Assembly: GCA_013365365.1 (NCBI GenBank)
Contig: JABVXU010000214.1
Coordinates: 26,593-90,592 of the forward strand
Length of the DNA: 64,000 bases
Source: Cruorifilaria tuberocauda
Taxonomy: Eukaryota > Nematoda > Chromadorea > Rhabditida > Onchocercidae
Direction of reading: 5' to 3'
Shown here piece by piece: positions 1 through 14,170 of this stretch (the first letter of the stretch is position 1; each line of letters begins with the position of its first letter). The notes beneath the pieces are model-generated. The model made no database searches and was not told where the DNA came from. It saw only the letters and a program-made list of their open reading frames with translations. The translations under genes were made by a program, and so were the position numbers.

Positions 1-80
1 CCTGAAAGTTAGTTAGGAAGAAGAGAATTAATTTGTTGCTCTGAAAAAGGAAGGGAAGTTCATTTGAGGAGAAAATTTAC

Positions 81-257
81 CTGAGGATAATCGCTTCTCA
101 CATGCACACCGGAATGGTCATCATTCGAAAAGGCTTCAAAGCCTGAATGATGATTATTTTGAGAATGTTGTTGTGCCTGATGAAATGTAAATTTGTCCAT
201 AAGTATTATGAGGACAACAAAAAAATCCATTACCGCCTGGGGCGCGTCCAGCAACAT
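81..257 (-). CDS. Partial gene: candidate first exon, possibly secreted protein
   Basis: An open frame runs from a Met at 257 (or an internal Met at 230) to a good donor: the codons for Asp-Tyr-Pro-Gln end at 81 and are followed by GTAAAT. From the second Met the peptide starts MDFFVVLIILMDKF, a hydrophobic stretch resembling a signal peptide. It is followed by a Gln/His/Asn-rich polar segment. The gene would continue to the left, outside the window, so the product cannot be named. No T-rich acceptor is visible just upstream, which fits a first exon. It could also be a chance open frame. The sequence is less AT-rich than the 8 kb to its right, which favours coding. Confidence 0.4.
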
Positions 258-3200
258 ACATCTTTCATTGTCATTTTCGTTTCAACAAATCACTTAATAT
301 CACTTTTCGTTGATGAATATAAAGTTATAAAATTAATTAGGTATAATTTCGAGTATTTTTTCTTGGTTGAACAGGTAACAAATTTTCAAACAACACATAA
401 ACTGCGATTTCTTTTAAATTTAAAATGCTATATGATAATAATACATATTTACCTAAGAAAAATATATAGCAAAAAATATTGTAATAGTAAAAATTGATAC
501 GTAAAATATCGTTAGCAATTACTTAACTTAATTGCTAAAAATTATAGAAAAAATTATTCTTCTCTGATTGAAAATTTCTCATGCAATAGTTTAAATACTT
601 CAATTTTATTATTTGCAAGCTTTTATTCGACTTTAGCTTTTTCCAATTCCGTAACTTTAAATCTTAAAAAAATAAGTTTTTGTTTTGCAACAGTAATCAT
701 ACACTTATTTTAACGTTCAAATAGAAATTAAATCTAAATAACCGAAATTTCCAACCGACTGTATTGTAGAAAAGAATTTGCTCCAATAAAATGCATCCTT
801 AGGATTTTAACATCTTTGAAATATATGAGCGAGTAAAGTAAATTATTAAGTTTAAGTATATCAAATTACTTTATCAGTTGAAAAATTTTTCATGACATAA
901 ATTGAAAATAAAGCAGTAAAAATAAGGAGTTTCGGAAAAAATCGATTTTTCCATAAAAACATAAAATATATATAAAAAGGAAAAAAGAAATTATGCTTAA
1001 AATCGTAAAATCTAAAACTGAACATTATCAAAATAATAAATGAATCAGATAAATTGGGAAGTCCTACTTAGAATATAATATTAGGTAAGCTTTAAATTTA
1101 TATCATAAATCACATTCTATCCGCTATTTATGATCATTCTTCACAATACGAATGAGAAAGATTTTTCAATCAGAAATCATACGATAAAATTTTTGAATTG
1201 TTATTATTCACGATATAAAACTAAAAAAAGTTTTTCTTTGAACTCTCTTTTTAAATTAAATGAAAAATAAAGCGAAATAAGCAAAGTTTCTTACAAAAAA
1301 ATAAACAAGCATTTCCGTGTAAAGCAATGAAAGATTAATTTTCAAAGTTTTGAATGTATCTGAAAAAGTAAGTAAAATTAGCAAAATTGTAGAGTCCTAG
1401 AAATGAAGCATAAGAATGTATAAGAATGAAATGTGGAAGTTTTGGTGCCATCTGAAATTGGAAAGTGATCGATAGCACTTGGTAATTTAATTTAACTCTA
1501 ATATATCTGTAGAATTAATGTTGAGTCACAACTTAGTTTACTCATAACAAATCAATTTAGAAAATATTAAGCATAATTTTAATTTCTTGAGTTGCAACAT
1601 TGACGATATCAAGTGAGTTGATTGATAACAGTGATAGGATTAATTAGAATATGATAATATAAAAAAATCAATAATAATCATTAGGGCATATTAGAAAGCA
1701 TTAAAGGAATTACTTAATAGTAATAATAGTAATTAATAAAAGTAACATAGAAACGATAATATAACATGATGAATTATAGTTCTATCACATCAAATCATTA
1801 AATAAATTGTAATTATGATATGAATTAATACGTGCTATGATTGATACTTTCAAGATGCTTACGATTAATCCTGATATTAAAAGTAATAATGAACAATTTG
1901 GAATTATTTATTTATATTTTTTGCTATCAATAATACATAAAATGCATAAACATTATTTTTTTTCATTTTGCTCTATTTTAAATTTATTTCTACGCATTTT
2001 AGAGAAAGGCGCAAATTTATCTGTCATAGAAAAATTTAATTCGAAGAAATAAATCAAATGTGAAATTCGCACTTCCCGTGGAATCCCAGTGAAAAAAATG
2101 GATATTTTCATTTTCAGATGATTGGAAATGATATGAATAGGCTCGTTTTAATGTTTATTACGGGAAGTAATCAGAAAACAAAAGATGATAAGACTCATTT
2201 CAAAAATTTCCCTCAGATAACGATTATCAACTTGCAAAGCCTTTTGATTTCCTCTCTTTATTTATCTTCTTCCATACACTTCACGAAGTCTGATTTAAAC
2301 GAATGGAAGAATGAGAAGATAAAACAAAAAAAGAAGTGAAGGAACAGCTTAATTGTTTATTGAGATAGCTATGATTTTTTTTTGAAAAAAGATAACAAAT
2401 AGCAAAAAAATTCTTGAAATGAATAATTAATCGCGCAGTTAAATAAATTACAATGTAAATTATGCATTAAAATTACAAGTTAAAAAATAATTAAAAAATT
2501 GGAGTATTATAAAATATTTTTAAAGAAATTGTTGAAAAATGACGTAAATAATAATTAACAATTAGATTTAGTTTAATCATAAAATTAGATTCCTTCATAA
2601 AAATGAATTTCGTAAATTCATTACTCAAATATAACAATGAAATAAATTGTTCAGTAATTAATAGAGTCTTTTCAGTGATAAATTATAAAATGAATTATTT
2701 ATCGATTATGATTTCATTTCGAAAGAAATATGAATTTGGTGTTAAAAGTTCTATATTTCCAGTTTCTACACGATTATTATTTCCTGACGAATCTTCCAGG
2801 CATTTCATTCGTATCTTCAGAAATATTAGATTAGAGATGAATATTTTCTGTTCATTTAAAATTATGAAACAATTTTGCTAAATGTTTAAATTTAATTCGC
2901 AGAAAATGGAAAAGTTTATTTCCATTTCATAATAATGTACAGGGCATTGAAGAGAAAAAGGTTCATAAAATTTCAGACAGTTTTTCAAAAAAAGTATTAA
3001 ACATTTTGAAACAATAATTTTTGAAACATAAAATCTGAATACGAATATCGTATTCAGATTAAGAAGTCAAATTCAATATAATTTAGATATTTCATATAAT
3101 AAAGTACTGATTGAAATGAAAAAATTTATTCTTAAAAATTACAAAAAAATTATTTTCTAATTACTAATGATTTATTTGTGATTACATATAAGACATGGAA

Positions 3201-6200
3201 TATACGCAAGATGTGAGATACAAATAAGCAAGGAAAAATTGAAATAACACAATTGTAGTTTCAATTTCCCACTTTGCTTATCAACGGAAACAAATAACTT
3301 TATCTTTTCAGTAAATACTTATTATATTAGTTATTCGTCGGGTTATATTTTATTAAACAATTATTTCTTACGCAAGCGAAAAGCGAAAAACAAGGAAGGA
3401 AAAGCTTCACTTAAATGACAATTTTCATTTCATTTGAAGTTTCATATAAATTTATCCAAATCATAATTATTCTTTTCTTTACCGAAATTATTAATTAATA
3501 AGGAACTAATATATTTGTGATATCTTAGCTAAATACTTCAAACACTATACTAAATATTCTTTCAATGAAAGAAATACTTATTTACTTTTTATTTTGCAAA
3601 TATTTATTCATAATTTTTAGGTAAAACAAAACTTTCAATGCGATAATGATGAGCGATAATAATGGCTTAAAATAATTGTTGAATTATTTCGCTTTTGAAG
3701 AAGAGGAGAACTCCCATGTGAACGACATGAAAAAAAGTGAGGGAGAAGATACTGATAACATTGGATTTTGTTATGTTCTGCTGCTGCTTGTAAATTTTAT
3801 CCAGAAATATTTCAAAATTGAAACGAAAGAGAAGATGACAAATACATGACACCGTAATTTTATGATCTAAAAAAGCCATACCGTATTATTTTCAAGATAC
3901 TACCGATTTATCTGATATTTCTATAATAAAATCACTTATTGGACAGAATAAAAAAAATTCAATCTAATTCAATCTCATCATTAAATTTTAAAGTTATTTC
4001 GCACATTCACAATAAGACAAATACTATTATCAATTATCCCTTTTGAATTATGCTAAATGTTAAATAATTCAGTTTTCTTCGAAAATTAAAAAATTAAAAA
4101 TTGTCAAGTTTCTGCTCATTTAACACATAAACCAATTAAAGAAAAAAACTAACGAAAAAATATTTTATGTAATTAGTGAAAATTTCATTCATTTTTAGAC
4201 TTATTTCATTTTTTGTTTGATATTTTGCGAATTATAAAAAAGTTTTCATTCATTCATTCGTTGTTTTTGTAATAAAACGAAGGAGAAAAGATAAAAACTA
4301 TTTAACTGTTAGATTTATTATAAAGTGAAAAATAAGCGAAGAAAATTACTTTACTTTATGATTTAAATTGAATGAACTTAAAAATATATAAAAACGATAA
4401 ATACTTTTAGTTTTTGTTTTTTCCTCTTTTTTTGAGAGAACAAAGGTTGGATTTAATTTGTTAATTGAAAGAAGTTTAAATTTGATATTGCTAATTGGAT
4501 GGCATGATGAAAAATCAGTTTGAAGCTGGCGGTAAAGGAAAGACAAGAAGGTGAAAGAACGATGAAATGAAATAAAGAAGAACTACGAAATGCGGTAAAA
4601 AAGAAGGAAAAAAAGGGAGAAGCCTATCGATGCTAATATATTGGATGATGGAGTAGAGTGAAGCAAGCAAAATCGAATAATCCATCCTAAAAAGCCTTTT
4701 TTTAGATTGAAATCTGAATCAAATATTTTTCTCCGGAAACACATTTCAAGCATTTATTTAACTACTAGTAATAAAGTGATGCAAATTTTCTCATAAGTAT
4801 TGGTGCAATAAAAAGAAGAGGCCTCAGGGGTCATATTAGCAAGTAAGTTATTGAGACCAACAACTAAAATAAAAAATTTGGTAGATTAGTTGTCAAATGA
4901 GAGGACATGCTTCTCATTTATTGTCTGTTTTTTAACTCTTATCAATGAAGTCGACAACTTTAAAATTGATTGACAATTTTATCACTTCGTCTGGTCGAAA
5001 TCATGGATTTACCAAATTATAATTTGGCTTGAGAAATTCTTTTTAACTTATTTTTTAAATCTTTTAATAATTTAAAAAATTTTTAAAATCTTTTTAAATC
5101 TCAATTGAGTAACGCTTGTATTAATGAAAAAAGACCGAAAAAGCAGAGAATAATGATAATTATGGTGGAAATAGAGAAAATAATGATAAGTATGATGATA
5201 AGCATCCAGAATATTCTAGCAAATTACAAAGTAAATAAGTAAACTCTTACGCATGAAGTAATTATTCAAATTTCATGCTTTAATTTACAAATTTCAAAAT
5301 TTTTTAGCTGAAATAATTCGATTAATAGCATAAATCAATCTTTAACAGTGAAATGTATCATTTTCCTTCTGACCAATTATTTCGGCATTTTAAAGTTTCA
5401 TTTGTATCATATAAATTAATATCCGTGAATCATACAATGATTAGTTAATTCAACGTAAATGATTGTAATTTGAAAATTTTGAGCATTCTCTCCTGAAACT
5501 ATCATTCATTTCTACCCTTTTATCTTTTTTCCGGAATATGGCCATTTTTTCACCGTTTCAGTATTTGAATGAATTTATGAAATTTCTGTACACGATTTCT
5601 ATCCATTAAAGCTAATTAATTCATAAAATTTCTAGCCAATTTTGGTGCATTAATGAATTCTGATGATCAAACCGGTTCAAAAGTTTAAACCGATAAAATC
5701 TTTTTTGATACAGAATTCGATTTTTTGAAAGTAACGAATTCAAAGAATGGAATCGATTTAAGTACTGCAGTGGCTTCATATTATTAAACCATTTCATATA
5801 TTCAATAAATTTAATGAGAATTAGTTTGGTAACATTGAACGATTGATAACAATTCGAACAATAAAATGAGGTGATGAAGGAAGAAACTATGCAATACTCC
5901 AATCGCTTTAAATTATTATGGGTGAAATTTTAAATTTATATAAAATTTTTACTGAATAGACAATCAGACAAGCAATTTACACTTCATTGCAATCATTATA
6001 AGTTTTCAATTCTAAAATTAAAATCGATTGAAGTGATGCATAGAAAGAGTGAGAAATATTTATATATCAGAAATGAACAAAACCGAGCTAATTGGATTAA
6101 TTCAAAATTGTGTTAGAATTAATATCAAAAATTATTTCATTAAGTCCAAAAAAATTTTTGCTTTTAGAATAATTTCATGAATCAATAGAATTTCACGCAA

Positions 6201-8377
6201 GTATTTGATAATCTTGCCTCTTTTTTCAACAAATTGAAGCATCATTGAATCATAATTAAATAGCAATGAAATCAAACATTTCATTTGTAACGGATGATGC
6301 AAGTTCATCTTTAAACAAAAATTTAATTTTAAGATAATCCAAAACGATTTCAAATTGAACACGATAGGGAATAATTTTCAATTTAATGAATACAAAATAT
6401 GAACAACAAGATATATGAATGTAAAACAAATGGCTCTGTTTTATCATTACTGATTTCATGTTTCGACGTTTCGATAATTTTGAAATAATCACTGAAAGTA
6501 CAAAAAGAATTGCGTTTGATAGTAATAACAAGGAATACACATATATCAAATGGGAAGTATCAGTTAAAAAGTAATTGTTTTTTTCGTTTGATATATTTCG
6601 CTCTGCTTGATTTATTTTTAAAAAAAGCTAAAGTAATAACAACGTTCCGTTAAATACTAAAGTAACTAAATACCATTGGTTTTCTCATCATCTGCATACC
6701 GCCGAAGTTATTTGGAATGTTTAATTGACTTATAACGGTATGATTTGGCTAAAAATAGATAACGATAAGAGGCTTAATTGCTAAAATGCCAATTGCTGCA
6801 ATTTTCAAAGAAATAGAAAAATAAAGGGAAAAATTTGATGGGAATTGGAATTTTTTCTTTTCTGCAAATGAAAATAAGTAAAAATGAAATAAATGATAGA
6901 GTGATAACAGATTTGCATACCCAATAAATAATGAAAAGGAAGAAGGAGAGAGAGCTGCATACCGTAGTTAATGATATCATACACATAAATCAATTCAAGA
7001 TAATGGAGCTGCTGCCACTGCCTCTACCTTGCAGTGATATCCGACTTTACGCTCATGACTTTTGATGATCGGTGGATTGATTTTATCAGTGAACAAAGAA
7101 ACTGACTGAAAGTTAGCGAAACTTGGTGAAAAGTGAAGTAAAGTAGAAATAACGAAAATTCGTACGAATCAGTTTTATTCATGAGATTAAGTTGTCTTCA
7201 GGTATATTGAATGAATCAAAAATGAACTCTATTTTCTGCTTCAGAAATAAAGAAAAGAGAAAGAATTCAAGCTAGAGAAAGAGACGAAAATTAAATTTTT
7301 ATTTAATACTTAAATCGTAATATTCGTATCAAAATTATTTGCAGAATTTTAATAATTTTAATAGTAATAGCGATAATCAATTTGATTAATACGTAATTGA
7401 ATGGACAAATATCAGAATTTCTTTTTTTACAAATTTGAAAAAAAGCTTGAAAATATTTTTTTTTTGATCAAATGATCTAAGCATTTGATTGAATTTTGAC
7501 AATTAATTATTTTGCTACGTGCTTCTCTCTAGAATTAAAAAAAAATAATCAAGATTAAGTAATTTCCAGTTATCTTCGAGACATTTATTCCATTGAACTA
7601 TTTTGGTAAAAATTTATTTCAAATTTGTACAGTAACTTTTAATCTAGAATTTACTAAAAATTACTTTTTACTTTTTTAATCAAAACAAACAAAAAAGCTA
7701 TAAAGTATCTTGACATATATGCAAATATAATTATAATGACGAGCAGTTTAATTATGATAATACTGATAACAATAATAACTAATACTGATACTAATGATAA
7801 TAACAAACAATAATAATACCCGCAAAAAATTGCTTTAACACATAAGGTGCAATGAACATAATGAATATTTGATTTATTTCATCGCAATCCTTATCGAATG
7901 CTTATCAAAATTGAACGACGTTCAGTATTTCGGGTTTAATTGATTACAGCATTGCTTGATGGTAGTAATGAATTCATTGTATTGTTTTCTTCAGTTCTTT
8001 CATAAATTAGCTGAAGTAAGACTTTCAAATATAACGATATAAATGAATTAATGAATGGGAAAAATTATTTCAAGCAAAATTGAAAAAATTTCAAAATCAA
8101 TTACTTCATTATCGTTATTATTATTATGAAATTGTTATTATTATTAGTTAATGTAGAAGTGAAATAAGCTAGATAAACAAGATATAATATTACTTTATGT
8201 TATTTTATGTTTAACATAATTTTGCAATACGTAAGTGTTTGAAATGATTAATATAATAACCTTTTTTCAAACTCAATTGTTCCTTTCTAGAAATAAAACA
8301 TTTTGTTTAGCAGAAAAATAATTTTTTTGCATACATTTTCGAATATTTCATAACATATAGCATTTCAAATAACTAAT
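258..8377. other. Gene-free AT-rich stretch
   Basis: No frame of useful length with acceptable splice sites was found. Listed short ORFs here are AT-rich and rich in Phe, Ile, Lys and Asn, as expected by chance. A GC-richer patch near 7000-7070 could hold a tiny minus-strand exon (ATG at 7056, donor GTAGAG just below 7028), noted under findings. A perfect hairpin lies at 3032-3060, and a region at 4860-4920 has two short inverted repeats. Confidence 0.6.
3032..3060. repeat. Perfect 13-bp inverted repeat, 3-base loop
   Basis: The left arm (3032-3044) and right arm (3048-3060) are exact reverse complements, separated by ATA. It lies in gene-free DNA and no flanking target duplication was seen. 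It could be a fragment of a palindromic repeat or a chance fold in AT-rich DNA. Confidence 0.7.
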
Positions 8378-11296
8378 TTAATTAAAACAGCTGTAAAATA
8401 CCTTAAATTTAAAAATTTTACAAGCACATTGTTTAAATTCCAATCGTAATTGTGGATCACACATTGCATAGATAGATAATCGTAATGAGCCAGCCAAAGT
8501 AGTCAATAAAGAAACCTTAAGGTTATTTAAAATTTTAATAAAGAATTTTTGATGAGTTATCAGAAACAGTTGCTACTTTGATATAATGAATTGCTTAATG
8601 TTAATTTGATAGTGATGATTTTAAAGAATGATCGAAATTCCAATAATTGAATAATTTATTTCATTCCGATATTTTGTTGATAAAGCAAGGAAAAGTGGAA
8701 GTTTTTTTAATTAAAATTTATTATGGAGTAATTAATTAATTTTATTCTTATATTTGAGGCAGCCAATTCATTTAATCATTGTTATTGTAATTATGTTTCT
8801 GATATTTATAATTAATAAATTAACTTAATGAATTATTGTAACTAAAAATCAGTAAGCTAAATGTTGATAATTTACTGGTGAAGATCATTGGCCTCGTTCT
8901 TGGCAAAGTATAATAGGACTCAAAGTTCTCTAACTAAAAATATGAAGGACAATGACCACATATTAATTATGACTGTTTAAAAAAAAGCAACGAATAAATG
9001 CTGCATTTATTTATTTTAATCATTTCAAATTCTGTTTTTGCTTACTTGCTAATATCACTAGTATCAGACCAATATAGTTCTCACTTTATCATTATCACTA
9101 TTGAGAACTGAATAGGAAAATCATTAGGTAAAAGGAAAAAACAAACCAGATCAGTGCAAATTATATACAATCCTGTATGTTTTATTATTAAACTTTCAAT
9201 GTCGATATACTCCCATATTGTTATGATAACGTTTAGAATATTTGAAAGAAGATAAGTAAGAACAACAAATACAAGTGTTCTCGTAGCCGCTCGTACGCGA
9301 CCCTTTAATTTTAAATTTATTTAAAATTAAAAAATCAGTTTAAGAAGATGGAAAATTTACGCTTTCATTTTTTTATCATTAATAACTAATAATTGCTTAC
9401 TGCCAATACTATTATTTAATATTACAAAAACTTATTTGTTTTTTTCTGATCGTGAAAATTGCTGATGTTAATTACTATCACAATAATTTTATAATGCATT
9501 ATTTATTGAGAAAAAGAGGTAAGTGAAAAAATCGATAATCTTTATTTTCTTATTAACAGTTTAAAATTCAAAATAATCATCAAATTATAAATGAATAAAT
9601 GTATTTAAAAGTTTTAAATCTCTTTTCTTAAATATACATGTTAAGGGATGTGACCTTTGTTTGCATTTTCTCGAGTTCACCAGTTTGAGTTGTATGTTGA
9701 TTTCGTTGCAATACAATAACAATTTGACCATTGAAAAAAGCAAGCAAGAAGAATGGTAACAGAATCGTAATGATATTACGGAACCAAAAACACCATACTA
9801 CATACGTTGGATTAAGCGCTATAGAAGAAAGTTCCAACCTGTACTCCGCCATTCCTCCAGCACATTCATTTTTTCGTTTTATCTTAAAAAACTCCCTTAG
9901 TTCTCTTTTCAGAATTGATGTGAGATATAAGTTGATGGACAACTTTTTATTATTAAGGAAAAATCACTTCGTTATTCTTTTATTGTGGCTCAGTCATTAT
10001 CTTATCACCCTTTCCCTCCTAACTAATATGTTCGTTTGTTTACAGTTTCTCTTGTAATGCCATTTGCAATCCATAAATGTCTCTTCAAAAACACAAAATT
10101 CTTCGACAATTGTCATTCAAAATCTTTTTTTTCTCTCTTATAAGAGAAGTAACACAAAAGTTTTTACAATAAAAAAATTAAATTAACTTTTAAGATCAAT
10201 AAATGGAAAAAAAGCTATAGATGTTATTTTATGATAATTTTTTAATTAAAAATTCCTTCAAAAAATTCTGGATTTTTTAAACAAACCTTAAATTCGAGAG
10301 CGAGCGACGATTTTGTCATTACACCGAGTATTATATCAAGAGCAGCGATATAATCACGATAACGATTTAAGCAATCCATCATCTTTGGTACAACCGTCAT
10401 ACAGTATCGTTCAAATGTCGCCGCAAGGATAAGGAATGACGATGACGTCATCGCTATATGCGATATCGTTATCATCGGTATCATGTATGTGTACCTTAAT
10501 TATGAAAACTAATTTATGTAAAATGATTTATGCTAAGATTTTGCTTTACTATAAATTAGGGTATTAAAAAGAAAAAAAGTTTCAGTTAATTAGGCGAATT
10601 TAATTACGTCTACTTAAGCAATTTGATACTTAAACAAAGACAAGTATTCTATAAAATAACCGCTCGACGATATTTATGAAAAATGCTTATTTTAATTAAG
10701 CCTGGTTAGGATACCAAGCTTGAAGTAGTAATGGTGACATCAAATAATCTGCAAGTTGTGATATGGACATTAACGGAATGTAAGCGCCAGCGACCAGTAT
10801 GTCAAAAAACGCTAATAAGATAAAATATAACACGTAAGACTGACGGTGTGCTTTCCTAAAAGTAATCATTTGGTAGAAATTATTTGGTTTGATTATTAGT
10901 TAATTAACATTAATTTAGAATATTGTGATAGCGATTATCATCGTTATAATCGAAACATTTTTAATCCACGGCTTATTTATACAGCTTACATTAACATTAT
11001 TTTCTGTTATCATCGGGTAATTGTCGCAAAAAATAATAATCAAATAAATTTTTGCACTAAAACTAAACGGTTTTATTGTATTTATGGCTAATTAAAAATA
11101 TTTAAATACATTGAATGGAAAAGACTTACTTGGAAATTAATGTAGAAAACAAAAATGAATTTTGTATGATAGATAGTGCTGCCACAGTCGTACCAATAAC
11201 TGATACAAGCCAAAAGCGCTCCTTAACGTAATCGTTGATATAATAGCTACAATTTGCTACATTATGAGAAATGACAGTAATACTATCATTCTCCAT
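8378..11296 (-). CDS. Rhodopsin-family GPCR, nematode peptide-receptor type, six exons
   Basis: Exons, all in matching phase: 11296-11130, 10855-10715, 10494-10287, 9882-9655, 9302-9147, 8515-8378 (345 aa). Seven membrane segments can be placed: TM1 about 30-52, TM2 about 62-85, TM3 ending at Glu131-Arg132-Tyr133 (ERY in place of DRY), TM4 about 150-168, TM5 about 207-230, TM6 after the basic motif RVRAATRTL (250-258), TM7 with SLRLSIYAMCDPQLR (310-324) in place of NPxxY. The ECL2 cysteine (179) is present, but no cysteine stands about 24 residues before ERY, so the usual TM3-ECL2 disulfide seems absent. This pattern is typical of nematode FMRFamide-receptor-like orphan receptors at the plasma membrane; the ligand cannot be told. 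Weak points are the exon 4 donor (AAG|GTCACA) and the C-terminus: an AAG|GTATTT near the stop could splice onto a further tail exon. Confidence 0.85.
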
Positions 11297-14170
11297 TTGG
11301 TTACCATTAATTTTTCTTTACCACTGCTTTTGATACATCCTAAAACTAACATAATTAATTTTCTTTTATTAAAATCTAAGTTGTTCTGTCTTTAAATCAT
11401 TTGTTATAACTTTTTCATATTGTCAGATAACAGTCAAGAAAAGCAGAAAATACAATTTCCAATAAAAATGTTTCTGTCAAACTTCAGTTGTCAAAGTTTA
11501 CAGGGAAAACTATAAAAATGAGAAAATACTATTTCTGCTAAAGCTTAAACTTACTTTTAAAATTTACGAGGCAGCTGGAAAAAATTTTGGAAAAAAAACT
11601 ATTACTAACAAGAAAAAGTGTCAAGGCTTGGGCTGTCAATTTCAGAAGTTAAATAGAAAAAATTTAATAATCGTCATTCTGTTCATCAGTCTTAGATTGG
11701 GAATTGTAAATAAAATGAATACAATTAGTTGAGAAATGAGATATGAAATTAATTCGATCTTATTGATATAATTTTTGAAGGAGACAATAATTAGAGTTAT
11801 TAATTATCCAATATTTAAATCAATGAAGAATCGAAATCATGAATAAATAATATATATTCATGAGCATCAAATATTCCACGTATTACAAATTCCATTTCAT
11901 TCGATTCAGTTGTCCGTACGATAAACTTCATGTTTCACAATGTATGATTGAATCTTCTAAGGACATGTCTCACACCAAAGCTTACTTTAATATTAAGTAA
12001 GTAGAAAAAAGAAAGGAGAAAATTCGTTCTTACAATATGCTAAGCTAATTGTCCACTGAATTAGAATGGAAGTGTAAAATTTAATCGTTGATAATATGCT
12101 AGACTTATTTTTCCGTCACTTGAAAGAAATATCGAGGAATGATACAGGAATTTTAATTCTTTTTTCCACAATTATAAATTAGCTAAATTGCTGTTTTTCC
12201 ATCAAAATTTCACCGAAATATTTCCTTAAAAAATTTAAAAAGTTTGAAAAAAAATAGAAATAAAGATGAAATGTTTTGTTTTGTACGATTAACGTTAGCG
12301 ATGAATGTCTCTAATTAGCCTAAATAAGCTGTTGTAAACATAGAAAAAATTAAAATAGAAATACATGAGACAATGAAAGTAAAAGAGATATTATAGAAAA
12401 AAATTGTGAAAAATTCAAAGGAAAAATAAGAGAAGAATGAAAGAGAGAAAGAAAGAATGAATGAATGAAATATTACAACTTCTATTTTTATGTAACTCGC
12501 GAAGGAATTAAAATTTTTCCAAAATCAGACAGTAGACTTGTATCCTTTTGATTCTAGAAAATGAAGTAAAATGAGAAAAGAAGAGAAATAAGGAAGTTCT
12601 GCTTAAGACACGTAATACAGGTAAACATAAGTTCTGATACATAATGAAGCTAATTTCCAAATAAAAATTAAAAATCAAAATTTTTATTTATAAAGTTCGT
12701 TAAAAAATTACTAACTTAGTTTTTAATAATCTCAACTCAAATTTTTTTTTAAAACTTTTAATATTTAATTGAATAATTTATTTTGCTTTTTACGCTTTGC
12801 TTTTACGCTCAATAGAAGAGTAAGAAATTTCTTTCAATTTAATGAAAAGAAAAAATTGTCTTTTGGAAGTTTATGACGTTTTTGAAGCGAAAAAATTCCC
12901 CAACTTTCTTTCAATAATCTCAGGTGGAATCTTTGAATTTTTTCAATTTTAATAGATAAAAATAAAAAATGAAGAAATTTTTGATTTAAGGTATTGTAAA
13001 AATCAGAATTAATTTTTTAATTGAATCTTAATCAATCCATCCAATGATTAATTGTTTCATTGATTCATATGTTTTTTTTTACTTTCTTATTGCTTGTCCT
13101 TTCGTTACAAGTAATTGTTTAGTTGACAATATGCAATTTATTTAAAATCTTTATCTTTTCTCTTCTTTTCTTCAGGAAAATAAAAATTAATTTATCACTA
13201 ATAAATAAGTCAATGAATTCTTCTAAATTCATTAATTAGAAATTTATTGCACTTAAATTCTCTATCTTAATTCATATTGCTATAATTTTGCATTCAAAAT
13301 TGATCTTTTATGCCATTACCACAAAAAAAGAAATTTCGAAACTTTAAAATTTTCAAGAAAAAATTTCCAATATTTACAATATTAAAATTTCAAATACGAT
13401 ATTACAATATTAAAATACAACAAAGTCGAAAAGAATTTTGAAAATTTTTAATATTTCTATATCTCCAATAAATGTATTTCTAGTATGCTAAATTTAGCCT
13501 TTGTATCTTATTTAGTAAAAATTAATGGAAGAATAGAAAATGAGTAATAAAGTATCGAGTAAATTACAAAATGAACTGAAGTAATTTTTAGTGTATTACT
13601 TCATAATTAAGCTGCTATTAGTATTGCATTTTGCATTTTTGTAATTTGAATTTTTCATGAAATTTCTTGATTTTGAAAATTTTTGAACAATTTCAATTTC
13701 ATGTAAATAAGTGCACGGAAATTGAAAAAGAAAGAATTCTAAAACAGTATTAAATCATTCCTTTCTACAGAATTTTACGGTAAAATACAACAATCTTTGC
13801 TTTCATTTTCAATATTATATCTTAAACGAATTTAAGTAGTCATAAACTGAGACCAAATTCGTCCAAACTTTAAAACTAATTTTAAAAAAATGTGAAATGG
13901 CTAAAAACGATTAGCTTAAGTAATTTTGAATTTAGACCCAATTACATTAATGGTAAAACTAAATTGTTTTGTAATGTGTAATTCAAATAACAAAGCAATT
14001 TAAATTCCAAACCTATCAGCTAATCACTTCAAAATAATAAAAGGTTATATTTCATTGAAGAAGAAATGAAAATGATTCTTTTTGTATATAGATAACTGTA
14101 GAATTATGAACCATAGAAAAGAAAGAATATAAAAAATTGATACTAAAATCAATTAACCAAAGGAATAATA
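11297..14170. other. Intergenic, nothing supported
   Basis: This lies upstream of the receptor gene and is strongly AT-rich. No open frame with credible splice sites was seen on either strand. Any receptor promoter should lie near the right side of 11296, but no distinct core element stands out. Confidence 0.5.

Noticed and set aside
5621..5902. Minus-strand ORF of 93 codons
   Set aside because: Composition follows local AT-rich repeat words, and there is no splice context, signal peptide or recognisable motif.
9731..10057. Plus-strand ORF of 108 codons
   Set aside because: It is antisense to exon 4 of the GPCR, whose protein matches receptor motifs and splices in phase with five other exons.
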